Source: DASQEH01 sp035633755
GTDB taxonomy: Bacteria; Actinomycetota; Actinomycetes; Propionibacteriales; Nocardioidaceae
Length of the DNA: 64,000 nucleotides
Assembly: GCA_035633755.1 (NCBI GenBank)
Contig: DASQEH010000095.1
Location: 93,364-157,363, forward strand
Direction of reading: 5' to 3'
Shown here: positions 25,808 to 34,827 of the stretch, in pieces
How positions within the stretch are numbered: position 1 is the stretch's first letter
Layout of the letters: the number at the start of each line of letters is the position of its first letter
Position numbers and translations under genes: made by a program
The notes under the pieces: generated by a model
Told to the model about the DNA's origin: nothing
Databases searched by the model: none
What the model saw: only the letters and a program-made list of their open reading frames with translations

Positions 25808-25957
25808 TCGACGCCTCCTTTCTCGCGGGTGCCAGGATTCTGGCTGATGTCAGCGTGACATGGTGACGAGGCAGCCGCAAGCCATTTACGAGCAGGCGTA
25901 TGAGGCCGGCCGAGCGGCGGCGTCTGCGGCAGGATGGGACGCCGAAGAGGGAGGGTC

Positions 25958-27463
25958 GTGGCCACGTATCAGCAGACGTACGACGCCAGTCTCGAGAACC
26001 CGGAGGCATTCTGGGGTGAGCAAGCCAGGCTCGTCGACTGGTTCGTCCGGCCCCGAACCATCCTGGACCGGTCCACGCCTGCGTTCTGTCGGTGGTTCGG
26101 CGACGGCACGCTGAACACCTGCTTCAACGCCGTGGACCGGCACGTGATCCGCGGACGGGCTGACCAGGCAGCGCTCATCTACGACAGCCCCCTCACGGGC
26201 ACGGTGCAGACGTTGACCTACAGCCGGCTGCTCGAGCGCGTCGCTGCCTTCGCCGGGGTGCTGCGCAGCTGTGGGGTCGGCCGCGGTGACCACGTCATGA
26301 TCTGGATGCCGACCATGCCGGAGGCGGTCATCGCCATGCTGGCCGCTGCCCGGCTGGGGGCGGTTCATGCCGTGGTACCCGACAGGTCGTCGGTCGCAGC
26401 CCTCGCGGGCAGCGTCGACGACACCCGGCCCAAGGTGGTCGTCACCGCGTCGTGCGGCGGCGACGCCAGCGGACCCGTGGCCCGCAAGCCGTTGTTGGAC
26501 GAGGCACTGGAGCTTGCCCGCCACGCGGTGGACGTCGTCATCGTGAAGCAGCGCCCCCAGTTGCCGGCAGACCTGGTCACGGGGCGGGACATCGACTTCG
26601 ACGCCGCCCTGCGGGTGGGAATGCGTGACCCGGCACCCTGCGTGCCCGTCGCCGGAGACGACCCGCTCTACGTGCTGCAGCCTGCGACCGACCCGGGCGA
26701 CGGGCCAGAAGGGGTCGTGCGTGACAACGGTGGCCACGCTGTGGCTCTCACCTGGGCGGCGACGAACGTCTTCGCCATCTCACCAGGGCAGGTGTGGCTC
26801 ACCGCTGCAGAGCTGGAGGGCGTCGTCGGGCACTCCATGCTCGTCTACGCGCCGTTGTTCGCCGGCGCGACCACTGTGCTCTACGAAGCCTCCTCGGCCG
26901 GTGTGATGGATGCCGGAGTGCTTCGGCGACTCGTCACCGACCACGCCGCCGAGGGGCTTATCACGACCCATGCAGTCCTGCGCACAGTCGGGAACGAGGA
27001 CTCTGAGGGGGAGGCCATTCGAGCAGGGCAGCTGCCCACCCTTCGTCACCTGTTCCTGGCCGTCAGTCGTCCTGACCCCGACAGCCATGACTGGGCGAGT
27101 CGTGTCGTCGACGTACCAGTGATCGACACGTGGTGGCAGACCACGTCGGGTTCACCGGTGGTGGCGAACCCGTGGGGGCTCGAGCCACTCCCGGTCAAGA
27201 GGGGCTCGGCTTCGAAGCCGATGCCAGGGTTCGACCTCCGCATCCTGGACGAGCGCGGAGCCGAGGTTCCAGCCGGGCGAGCCGGTTCGATCTGCCTGCG
27301 TGTGCCGTTGCCTCCCGGGGCGATGTCTGCGTTGACGGGCCACGACGAGCATGTCGACGCCGCTCACCTCCCGTCGCACCGTGGCTACTACGAGACAGGC
27401 AGTCACGGGTACCGCGACGAGGACGACTACGTGTTCGTGACCGGCCGGATACCGCTGTTGTGA
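25958..27463 (+). CDS. Truncated, degenerate acyl-CoA synthetase (AMP-binding family)
   Basis: 501 aa, related to acetyl/propionyl-CoA synthetases (ACS N-terminal segment TYQQTYDASLENPEAFWGEQ, DHVMIWMPTMPEAVIAMLA, VVRDNGGHAVAL, DTWWQTTSG). Two hallmarks are broken. The phosphate-binding loop expected as YTSGTTGxPKG reads LQPATDPGDGPEG. The protein also stops at YVFVTGRIPLL, before the whole C-terminal lid domain that carries the hinge and catalytic Lys, about 120-150 residues short. The downstream DNA is the dhaK promoter, so no frameshifted remainder exists. It is either a pseudoenzyme with a kept reading frame or a decaying gene. GTG 25958 follows GAGGGAGG. Confidence 0.72.
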   Translation: MATYQQTYDASLENPEAFWGEQARLVDWFVRPRTILDRSTPAFCRWFGDGTLNTCFNAVDRHVIRGRADQAALIYDSPLTGTVQTLTYSRLLERVAAFAGVLRSCGVGRGDHVMIWMPTMPEAVIAMLAAARLGAVHAVVPDRSSVAALAGSVDDTRPKVVVTASCGGDASGPVARKPLLDEALELARHAVDVVIVKQRPQLPADLVTGRDIDFDAALRVGMRDPAPCVPVAGDDPLYVLQPATDPGDGPEGVVRDNGGHAVALTWAATNVFAISPGQVWLTAAELEGVVGHSMLVYAPLFAGATTVLYEASSAGVMDAGVLRRLVTDHAAEGLITTHAVLRTVGNEDSEGEAIRAGQLPTLRHLFLAVSRPDPDSHDWASRVVDVPVIDTWWQTTSGSPVVANPWGLEPLPVKRGSASKPMPGFDLRILDERGAEVPAGRAGSICLRVPLPPGAMSALTGHDEHVDAAHLPSHRGYYETGSHGYRDEDDYVFVTGRIPLL

Positions 27464-27465
27464 CG

Positions 27466-27485
27466 TCCGACACGGTGTGGTCGGA
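27466..27485. promoter_or_regulatory. Inverted repeat ahead of the dha operon
   Basis: TCCGAC-N8-GTCGGA, ending 8 nt before the dhaK ATG and starting 2 nt after the preceding stop. Either an operator for the dha operon or a terminator for the upstream gene; the sequence cannot decide. Confidence 0.35.
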
Positions 27486-27493
27486 TAGCCCCC

Positions 27494-28498
27494 ATGAAGA
27501 AGCTGATCAACGACCCCGCCGATGTCGTCAAGGATGCCCTGCTGGGTATCGAGGCCGCTCACAGCGACCGTGTTCGCGTCGATCACGAGCATTCCGTGAT
27601 CTACCGCAAGGATGCACCGCGCCAGGGCAAGGTTGGTCTGATCTCCGGCGGCGGGTCCGGCCACGAGCCGATGCATGGAGGTTTCGTCGGCCTCGGCATG
27701 CTCGACGCTGCCTGCGCAGGAGCGATGTTCACCTCCCCGGTGCCGGACCAGATGATGGAAGCTACCCAGCGAGTAGACGCCGGCGCCGGAGTTCTGCACA
27801 TAGTGAAGAACTACACGGGCGACGTCATGAACTTCGAGATGGCCGCCGAGCTGGCAGCCGCGGACAGCGGCATCGAGGTCCAGTCCGTCGTGACCGACGA
27901 TGACGTCGCGGTCCAGGACAGCCTGTACACAGCGGGGCGCCGGGGAGTCGGCGTCACAGTGCTGCTGGAGAAGATCGTCGGCGCCGCCGCCGAGGAAGGG
28001 CGTTCGTTGCAGGAGGTCGCCGATCTGGCGAAGAAGGTCAACGGAGCCGGACGCAGCATGGGGATGGCCCTGACGTCGTGCACCGTGCCGTCCGCGGGCA
28101 AGCCGACATTCGATCTGCCCGAGAACGAGATGGAGGTAGGCGTCGGCATCCACGGTGAGCCGGGTCGGCGCCGGGTACCGCTGGCACCGGCCAAGGACGT
28201 GGCCGAGATGCTGGTCGACCCCATCCTCAGTGACCTGCCCTATGGACAAGGCGACTCTGTCATCGCCTTCGTCAACGGCATGGGCGGCACCCCGCTGATC
28301 GAGTTGTACGTGATGTACAACGAGGTCGCGAGGCTCCTCGACACGGCCGGCATCACCATCGCCCGGTCGCTCGTCGGAAGCTACATCACGTCTCTCGAGA
28401 TGGCCGGCTGCTCGGTGACGCTCCTCAAGGTCGACGACGAGATGGTGGGCCTGTGGGACGCTCCAGTGAACACCCCAGGGCTGCGGTGGGGTGTCTGA
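27494..28498 (+). CDS. dhaK: Dihydroxyacetone kinase, DhaK subunit
   Basis: 334 aa. DhaK binds dihydroxyacetone covalently through a His, here in VGVGIHGEPGRRRV (about residue 220), with GLISGGGSGHEPMHGGFVG, LHIVKNYTGDVMNFEMA and AFVNGMGGTPLIELYVMYN as family blocks. It receives phosphate from ADP-bound DhaL. First gene of a PEP-dependent dha operon; no dha regulator or glycerol dehydrogenase is next to it in this window. Confidence 0.95.
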   Translation: MKKLINDPADVVKDALLGIEAAHSDRVRVDHEHSVIYRKDAPRQGKVGLISGGGSGHEPMHGGFVGLGMLDAACAGAMFTSPVPDQMMEATQRVDAGAGVLHIVKNYTGDVMNFEMAAELAAADSGIEVQSVVTDDDVAVQDSLYTAGRRGVGVTVLLEKIVGAAAEEGRSLQEVADLAKKVNGAGRSMGMALTSCTVPSAGKPTFDLPENEMEVGVGIHGEPGRRRVPLAPAKDVAEMLVDPILSDLPYGQGDSVIAFVNGMGGTPLIELYVMYNEVARLLDTAGITIARSLVGSYITSLEMAGCSVTLLKVDDEMVGLWDAPVNTPGLRWGV

Positions 28499-28502
28499 GC
28501 CG

Positions 28503-29132
28503 ATGGCTGACACCAGTCCCGTCGACATGTTCGCCTCGTGGCTGCGGTCCTTCTCGGAAACCATCTCGGCGAACGCCGCGGAGCTGACCGAGCTGGACTC
28601 CGCCATCGGAGATGCTGACCATGGCAGCAACATGGACCGCGGGATGAAGGCAGTTGTCACGGCACTCGACGCCTCCGAGTTCGAGACAGCCGACGCCTTG
28701 TTCAAGAAGGTCGGGATGACTCTCGTCAGCACAGTAGGAGGAGCCAGCGGTCCCCTGTACGGCACCTTCTTCCTCCGTTTCGGCAGCGCCCTGAAGGACG
28801 CCGAGGACGTGTCAGCCCCGACCATCGGGGCGGCGCTGCGTGCGGGCGTCGAGGGCATCGTCTCCCGCGGCAAGGCCGAGCCGGGAGACAAGACGATGGT
28901 CGACGCGTGGTTGCCTGCGCTCGATGCCTTCGATGCCGCAGCCGGGGAGGGTCTTGCGGCGGCACTGGCTGCCGCCGCGGCCGCTGCCGCTCAGGGTCGT
29001 GACGCGACCACCCCCTTGGTCGCGCGCAAGGGGCGCGCGAGCTACCTGGGCGAGCGCAGCGCCGGCCACCAGGACCCCGGGGCCACGAGCACGACCATGC
29101 TGCTGGAGACCGCCGCGGCCACCTTGTCGTGA
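28503..29132 (+). CDS. dhaL: Dihydroxyacetone kinase, DhaL subunit (ADP-binding)
   Basis: 209 aa. All-helical barrel that keeps ADP as a bound cofactor. Mg2+ ligands are in LTELDSAIGDADHGSNMDRG, and the phosphate loop is TVGGASGPLYGTFFLRFG. The C-terminal blocks PGDKTMVDAWLPALDAF and RASYLGERSAGHQDPGAT are intact. An Ala-run (AALAAAAAAAAQG) lies in one helix. ATG 28503 is used; GTG 28491, four codons earlier, overlaps dhaK and is also possible. dhaM starts inside the last codons. Confidence 0.94.
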   Translation: MADTSPVDMFASWLRSFSETISANAAELTELDSAIGDADHGSNMDRGMKAVVTALDASEFETADALFKKVGMTLVSTVGGASGPLYGTFFLRFGSALKDAEDVSAPTIGAALRAGVEGIVSRGKAEPGDKTMVDAWLPALDAFDAAAGEGLAAALAAAAAAAAQGRDATTPLVARKGRASYLGERSAGHQDPGATSTTMLLETAAATLS

Positions 29133-31777
29133 TCGGCCTGGTGGTCGTCTCGCACAGCCGCGCGTTGGCTGAGGCCGCCGTGGGCTTGGCCAGCGAGATG
29201 GTCGAGGCTGCCGACCGCCCTCAGATTGCGGTGGCAGCCGGTCTCGACGAGACGACATTCGGCACCGACGCCTCAGCCGTGGCTGAAGCCATCTGGTCGC
29301 TCGACGCACCAGATGGGGTGCTGGTGCTTCTGGACCTCGGCAGCGCCGTGCTGAGCGCAGAGATGGCTCTGGAGTTCCTGGAGCCGGAGGTCGCAGAGCG
29401 CGTGGTCGTGTCCAGCGCACCGATCGTCGAAGGGCTCGTCGCCGCTGTGGTGCTCGCCTCGACCGGGGCGCCCATCGAGGCGGTGGCCGATGAGGCCCGG
29501 CGTGGACTCGAGGCGAAGCAGGACCATCTGGACGCCGGTTCGTCCACGACCACCGGGGAGCAGGTCTCGCCCGCGGTGACAGCCGACGTCGTTGCCACCG
29601 ACGCTGGCACAGACGCCCAGCCCGATCCGAGCGCCGAGGTCCAGCCGGGGGGCACAGAGACCCAGCCGGATGCGAGCGCCGACATCCACGTTTCCAACGC
29701 CCATGGCCTTCACGCCCGCCCGGCGGCCCGTCTCGTCGGCTTGGTTCGGTCGTTCGACGCGGCCGTCACCTTGACGAACCTCGACACCGGCCGCGGGCCT
29801 GTCGACGCCGCCAGCCTCAGCAAGGTCGCCACGCTGAACGCCCGCCACGGTGATCGCCTGCGCGTCGAGGCGATCGGCCCGGCAGCTCAGGACGCGGTGG
29901 ACTCGGTCCGCGCGTTGGCCGAACGCGCCTTCGATGACGATGGCGAGCGGCCGGTCACCTCGGCGGGAGGTGCGAACCGTTCCGCCTCGGCGGCGGGGGT
30001 CGAGGAGGGCACGGGTGCCGACGCGTCACCGCGCGACATCTCGCCGTCGGCCGACGTAGGCACTGATCCCGACACCAGGTCCGCTGGAGCCGACGCCCGG
30101 CGTTCGGGGTCAGGGCTCGATATCGCCATGGGCCCGGCCGTCGTCGCCGAGGTGGACCTTGACACGAGCGGCTACGAGCGAGGGTCAACGGAGGATGAGA
30201 TCGCCCGCTGTCGGGAGGCGCTGAGCGTGGCTGCGGCGTCCATCGAGCGGATCCGCGACTCTGTGCGCGCGTCCGTCGGCGCCGCAGAGGCCGAGATCTT
30301 CGATGCCCAGCTCGCCATGTTGTCGGACCCTTCCTTGACGGAAGCCGTCGAGCTGGCCATCCGCGCCGGTGCGTCTGCCCCAGAGGCGTGCACCCGGTGT
30401 CTGCAGGATCTGGCGCATGAGTTCGAGTCCCTGGACGACGCCTATCAACGGGAACGGGCCCAGGACGTCCGCAGCGTGCTGCGGCGGCAAGTCGGAGCTC
30501 TGCTGGGACGGCCGGACGTCGAGGCATCGACGCAGGGCGGGGCGGGCATCCTTGTGGTGCCTGAGCTCGATGCTGCCACCGCGGCGGTGCTGGACCCGAC
30601 CGCCATCCTGGGAGTCGTCACCAGAGCCGGAGGGGCCACCGGTCACGGTGTGATCGTTGCGAAGTCGCGGGGAGTACCGGTGTTCACGGACGCGGGGGAC
30701 GTGGTGCGGGACGTAGCTCCCGGCACTGTCCTGGCCTTCGACGCGTCGTCTCGGCGCTTGGTCGTGAACCCCGAAGAGGCCGAACAGCGCGAGTTCGCAG
30801 CGGCGATCGAGGGCCGTTCACAGGAGCGCACCGCCGCGCTGGCGCACGCCGACGAGCCGGCCTCCACGCTCGATGGCTGCCGGATCGTGGTCGCGGCGAA
30901 CGTGACGTCGGTCGACGACGCACTCGAGGCGGTCCGCCAAGGGGCAGAGGGCTCCGGACTCGTCCGTACCGAGATCCTCTTCGGCCATGACTCGTCGAGG
31001 CCGACCGTCGAGCAGCAGACCGAGGCTTTCCTGGCCGTCGCGGCCGCCCTGGGCGGGCAACCAATGACGATCCGGACCTGGGACGTGGGTGGGGACAAGC
31101 CGCTGCGGTTCCTGCCGCAAGCCGTGGAGGCCAACCCTTTCCTGGGCGAGCGTGGCCTCCGGCTCTTCCGTCGCCAGCCCGACGTGCTGCGTGAGCAGCT
31201 CCAGGCGGTGTGTCTGGCTGCGCGTGAGACGCCGACAAAGGTGATGTTCCCGATGGTGACCACCACTGAGGAGGTGGGCTGGGCGTTGGAGCAGCTACGG
31301 CTGGCAGCCGCGACGGCGACCGGAGGAGTTCCTTCCGGCCTCGAGGTCGGCATCATGATCGAAGTGCCAGCCGCCGCGCTGCGCGCCGGGCGCCTGACCG
31401 ACAGGCTCGACTTCGTCAGCATCGGCACCAATGACCTGACGTCGTACACCACCGCCGCTGAAAGGGGCAACGCGGCCGTATCGGCGCTCGCCGACAGCCT
31501 GGAACCGGCGGTTCTCCAGCTGATCGGGCACGTGTGCGACTCCGTTGCCGACCGCGTCAACGTAGCCGTCTGCGGCGACCTGGCGAGCAACTCCGCGGTG
31601 GCCGCGCTCCTTGTCGGGCTCGGGGTCCGCGAGCTGAGTGCGGTGGCTCCCGCGGTCCCGAGCGTGAAGGCGGCGATCCGTCGCATCGACCTGACAGCTG
31701 CTCGACACCTGGCCACGGGTTCGGTCGCGGCGACCAACGCGGACCACGTAAGATCACTCCTTGCAGCGAACGCCTGA
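29129..31777 (+). CDS. dhaM: DhaM phosphotransferase: EIIA-HPr-complete Enzyme I fusion
   Basis: 882 aa in three modules. (1) Mannose-type EIIA/DhaM domain, 1-130, phosphorylated at His9 (GLVVVSHS). (2) HPr domain, about 185-270, with His195 in GLHARPA. (3) Enzyme I, about 330-882, with phosphoryl His near 506 (GGATGHGVIVAKSRGVP), PEP-barrel motifs EGSGLVRTEILF, RTWDVGGDKPLRFLP, NPFLGERGLRLF, GIMIEVPAAAL, SIGTNDLTSYT and catalytic VAVCGDLASN. Linkers are Ala/Asp/Thr-rich. E. coli DhaM has a truncated EI; here the PEP-binding part is present, so the protein may draw phosphate from PEP without general EI/HPr. Overlaps dhaL by 4 nt. Confidence 0.93.
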   Translation: MIGLVVVSHSRALAEAAVGLASEMVEAADRPQIAVAAGLDETTFGTDASAVAEAIWSLDAPDGVLVLLDLGSAVLSAEMALEFLEPEVAERVVVSSAPIVEGLVAAVVLASTGAPIEAVADEARRGLEAKQDHLDAGSSTTTGEQVSPAVTADVVATDAGTDAQPDPSAEVQPGGTETQPDASADIHVSNAHGLHARPAARLVGLVRSFDAAVTLTNLDTGRGPVDAASLSKVATLNARHGDRLRVEAIGPAAQDAVDSVRALAERAFDDDGERPVTSAGGANRSASAAGVEEGTGADASPRDISPSADVGTDPDTRSAGADARRSGSGLDIAMGPAVVAEVDLDTSGYERGSTEDEIARCREALSVAAASIERIRDSVRASVGAAEAEIFDAQLAMLSDPSLTEAVELAIRAGASAPEACTRCLQDLAHEFESLDDAYQRERAQDVRSVLRRQVGALLGRPDVEASTQGGAGILVVPELDAATAAVLDPTAILGVVTRAGGATGHGVIVAKSRGVPVFTDAGDVVRDVAPGTVLAFDASSRRLVVNPEEAEQREFAAAIEGRSQERTAALAHADEPASTLDGCRIVVAANVTSVDDALEAVRQGAEGSGLVRTEILFGHDSSRPTVEQQTEAFLAVAAALGGQPMTIRTWDVGGDKPLRFLPQAVEANPFLGERGLRLFRRQPDVLREQLQAVCLAARETPTKVMFPMVTTTEEVGWALEQLRLAAATATGGVPSGLEVGIMIEVPAAALRAGRLTDRLDFVSIGTNDLTSYTTAAERGNAAVSALADSLEPAVLQLIGHVCDSVADRVNVAVCGDLASNSAVAALLVGLGVRELSAVAPAVPSVKAAIRRIDLTAARHLATGSVAATNADHVRSLLAANA

Positions 31778-31805
31778 CCGGCAGCGAGGAAGCGCAGGCT
31801 GCCGG
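31778..31805 (+). terminator. Hairpin after dhaM
   Basis: CCGGCAGC/GCTGCCGG, 8-bp perfect stem with 12-nt loop, directly after the dhaM stop. No U-tract. Probable end of the dha operon; the sulfatase gene follows 69 nt later. Confidence 0.5.
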
Positions 31806-31874
31806 CGCGTCCGCAGCATCGGGGGGAGCACGCTGCCGGCGCACTGAAACGGTGACGAACGAGGGGGACTACGT

Positions 31875-33434
31875 ATGCAGGCACGGCGACGGTTGGGTGT
31901 GCGGGCGAGTGTGTCCGTCGCCATGGTGTCCTATCTGGTGGTCGCGCTCGGACTCGGGATTCCGGCGGACGGGTTGCCGACCGCACCCGGCGACCTGCCG
32001 TCCGGCCAGAGCGTGGGCGGATCGGCTGGCCAGGCCATGAGTGCTTCCTCGGCCAATGCCGCGGCCCCGCGGGCAGACGACCCTCGCCCGAACATCATCC
32101 TCATCACCACTGATGACCAGACACTGGGCGACCTCAGCGTGATGCGCCAGGTTCGGGAGCGCCTGGGCGGCCGGGGGACGCGGTTCGCGAACGCCTACTC
32201 GCCGTACCCCTTGTGCTGTCCGGCTCGCGCCACCCTGCTCACCGGGCAGTACGCGCACAACCATGGCGTTCAGGGCAACTACCCGCCGTATGGAGGGTTC
32301 CCGCTTTTCGACGACACCAACGCACTTCCGGTGTGGCTGCAGGAGAGCGGCTACCGGACGGCCATCCTCGGCAAGTACCTCAACGGATACTCGGCCGCGG
32401 GCCAAGCGGGATACGTGCCGCCGGGCTGGGATACCTGGCGGGTCCCTGTGCAGGGGATCTACAACTACCGCTCGTGGACACTCAACGCCAATGGGGAACA
32501 GGTTGCCTACCGAGGGCGCTACCAGACCGACTTCATCGCCGCGGAGGCCAAGAGCGTGGTGGAGCGGTATGCGCCGCAAGCCAGCCCCTACTTCCTGTGG
32601 GCCGGTTTCTTGGCGCCGCATCTCGGCGGGCCACGGGAGGTGGACGACCCTCCCCGACTAGGAACGCCTAACGTGTCACCTCGCTATCGCGACGTCTACG
32701 CACAGCGCCTGCTCCCGGCCAAGGCCAGCATCAACGAGCGGGACGTGAGCGACAAACCCAACTTCGTCCAGCAGTCCCCGATCAGGGCTCGCGCGGGAAT
32801 GCAGGAGCTGACGCAGCAACGCCTCGAGTCGCTGTTGTCCGTGGACGACGCCGTGGCCAGCCTGATCGACACCGTGAGAGCGAGCGGGGAGCTGAACAAG
32901 ACGGTCATCATCTTCACGTCGGACAACGGCTTCCTCATCGGTGAACACCGCCGCATCGGCAAGGACGTCGGCTATCAGGAGGCGACCCGGGTGCCCCTCA
33001 TCGTCGCCGGCCCCGGATTCGATACCGGCCAGGTCCGCCATCAACTGGTGAGCCTGGTCGACATCCCCAGGACGGTCGCTGCCCTCGCCAAGGCTCGTGT
33101 TGAGCGCACCCAGGACGGCATCGGGCTCCGCAGGGTAGCCACCGACCCGACCTTCGCGGCGAACCGGCCCATCCTCCTCGAAGGCGGGCCGACCGGGTCA
33201 CGCCCGAACCAGTGGTACGCCGGGATCCAGACGAAACGCTACGTCTACGTCGAGTACGACGACACGGGGGAGAAGGAGCTGTACCACCTGCCCAGCGACC
33301 CCCTGCAGCTCGACAACCTCGCCGTGCTCAGGCCCGGGAGCGCTGCGGAGACCCGGCTCGCGGCGGCGCTCGACTCGCTACGCACCTGTGCCGGGTCCGC
33401 GTGTCAGCAGCCAGTCGGCGCGCTGGCTCGCTGA
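31875..33434 (+). CDS. Secreted sulfatase (formylglycine-dependent, Cys type)
   Basis: 519 aa with an N-terminal hydrophobic signal (VSVAMVSYLVVALGLGI). Sulfatase core: metal Asp80/Asp81 in PNIILITTDDQ, and the formylglycine signature CCPARATLLTG, in which Cys114 fits C-x-P-x-R and would be oxidised to formylglycine. Also GKYLNGY, FLAPHLGGPRE and FTSDNGFLIGEH (about 350-361) with further metal ligands. It resembles aryl- and glycan-sulfatases; substrate unknown. No formylglycine-generating enzyme is in the window. ATG 31875 follows GAGGGGG. Confidence 0.9.
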   Translation: MQARRRLGVRASVSVAMVSYLVVALGLGIPADGLPTAPGDLPSGQSVGGSAGQAMSASSANAAAPRADDPRPNIILITTDDQTLGDLSVMRQVRERLGGRGTRFANAYSPYPLCCPARATLLTGQYAHNHGVQGNYPPYGGFPLFDDTNALPVWLQESGYRTAILGKYLNGYSAAGQAGYVPPGWDTWRVPVQGIYNYRSWTLNANGEQVAYRGRYQTDFIAAEAKSVVERYAPQASPYFLWAGFLAPHLGGPREVDDPPRLGTPNVSPRYRDVYAQRLLPAKASINERDVSDKPNFVQQSPIRARAGMQELTQQRLESLLSVDDAVASLIDTVRASGELNKTVIIFTSDNGFLIGEHRRIGKDVGYQEATRVPLIVAGPGFDTGQVRHQLVSLVDIPRTVAALAKARVERTQDGIGLRRVATDPTFAANRPILLEGGPTGSRPNQWYAGIQTKRYVYVEYDDTGEKELYHLPSDPLQLDNLAVLRPGSAAETRLAAALDSLRTCAGSACQQPVGALAR

Positions 33435-33444
33435 GGCACGGCTG

Positions 33445-34827
33445 TCAGTGGCCGCCGATGAGTGGTGCCATCGCCTGCGCCAGCCGGCTGGGGCGGCCCG
33501 TGAGCCGCTCCTCCTGGTCGGCGACTGACATCATGCGCAGGCCGGCGTTGACCCCGGCCCATCGCAGCGGCTCCGGCTCCCACGACCGCGACTCGTGGTT
33601 CACCCAGGGCAGCGAGACGAGCTCTGACGTCGTCTGGGTGATGAGGTCGGCCAGCGTGCGACCGGCCAGGTTCGTGGTGGTGACCCCGTCTCCTACGTAT
33701 CCGCCTGCCCAGCCGATGCCGGTCTCGCGGTTCAGGCCTACCGAGGCCATCCAGTCCCGAGGGATGCCGAGCGGGCCGCCCCATTCATGGGAGAACTCGT
33801 AGCCGCGCAGGCTGGGGAAGAGCTCGACGAGCGTCTGCCGCAGTGATGCGAAGACCCGGCCCTCCCGGTCGTACTCGGGTTTGACGCTCGACGAGTAGTG
33901 GTAAGGAGCGCCGCGTCCACCGAACACCAGTCTGTCGTCACCCGAGCGCTGCCCGTAGATGATGAGGTGGCGGTGGTCGGTGAACGTCGGACGGCCGGCC
34001 AGCCCGATCTCGCCCCATACCTCTGCCGGCAGCGGCTCAGTCGCCACGACCAGCGAGTACACCGGGACCACGGCTCGCTTCAGGCCGGCCAGGTTGGGCG
34101 TGAAGCCCTCGGTCGCGCGGACGATGTAGTCGGCGGTGACCTGGCCGCGGTCGGTGTCGACAACGCTTGGCGCGATCGACGTCACGGTCGTGCCCTCGTA
34201 GATCGCGACCCCGCGCTTCTCCACCGCGTGGGCCAGGCCACGGACCAGCTTCGCCGGGTGGATGCGTGCGCAGTGGGGCGTGTAGGTAGCGCCCAGCACA
34301 TCGGTTGCGTTGACCATCTCGCGTGCCTCGGCGGCGCCGAGCAGCCGGATGTCATCAGAGGTGTCGCCCCACTGGTGAGCCGCCTCCACCGAGGCGCGAG
34401 CCCGGGTCAGCTGCACCGGAGTACGGGCCAGGTCGATGGTGCCGCCCTTGTGGTAGTCGCAGGCAATCCCTTCGGTCTGCGCTACCCGGCCGACCTCGTC
34501 GACCGAGGCGCGCATGGCCGCGGTCAGCGCGTTGGCTTGTTCCGCCGACGAGTTCGGCAAGGAGGCAAGGTGCTCGCGGGACTTGGGGAACAGCGCCGAG
34601 GCCCACCCGCCGTTGCGACCGGAGGCGCCGAACCCGGCGATCTCGCGCTCCAGGACGGCGATACGAAGCGTCGGGTCCTGCACGCTGAGGTAGTACGCGG
34701 TCCACAGACCGGTGAAGCCGGCGCCCACGATGGCGACGTCGCACTGGAGGTCGCTGGTGAGAGCAGGCCGGGCAACCAGATCCTCGCCGCAGTTCTCGTG
34801 CCACAGGGAGAGCCGCCCGTACGTCAC
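33445..34827 (-). CDS. FAD-dependent amine/amino-acid oxidoreductase (DAO family)
   Basis: 460 aa. N-terminal FAD motif CDVAIVGAGFTGLWTAYYL (GAGFTG 35-40), then GASGRNGGWASALFP, a PHCARIHPAKLVRGLA substrate-domain segment and the C-terminal FAD strand GWAGGYVGDGVTTTNLAG. It is related to gamma-glutamylputrescine oxidase (PuuB) and similar glycine-oxidase-fold enzymes. GTG 34827 overlaps the stop of the Lrp regulator (GTGA), so the two are one operon divergent from potD; with that context, oxidation of a polyamine-derived amine is the likely task. No gamma-glutamylputrescine synthetase is present in the window. Confidence 0.85.
   Translation of the reverse strand: MTYGRLSLWHENCGEDLVARPALTSDLQCDVAIVGAGFTGLWTAYYLSVQDPTLRIAVLEREIAGFGASGRNGGWASALFPKSREHLASLPNSSAEQANALTAAMRASVDEVGRVAQTEGIACDYHKGGTIDLARTPVQLTRARASVEAAHQWGDTSDDIRLLGAAEAREMVNATDVLGATYTPHCARIHPAKLVRGLAHAVEKRGVAIYEGTTVTSIAPSVVDTDRGQVTADYIVRATEGFTPNLAGLKRAVVPVYSLVVATEPLPAEVWGEIGLAGRPTFTDHRHLIIYGQRSGDDRLVFGGRGAPYHYSSSVKPEYDREGRVFASLRQTLVELFPSLRGYEFSHEWGGPLGIPRDWMASVGLNRETGIGWAGGYVGDGVTTTNLAGRTLADLITQTTSELVSLPWVNHESRSWEPEPLRWAGVNAGLRMMSVADQEERLTGRPSRLAQAMAPLIGGH

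Noticed and set aside
25860..25957. Short ORF beginning MVTRQPQAIYEQAYEAG before the synthetase remnant
   Set aside because: Continues out of frame into the synthetase gene and becomes Arg/Ser-rich; no ribosome site; the first 35 residues alone do not form a known domain.
27152..28891. 579-codon minus-strand frame across the synthetase remnant, dhaK and dhaL
   Set aside because: Shadow of dhaK/dhaL codon bias; no recognisable motif.
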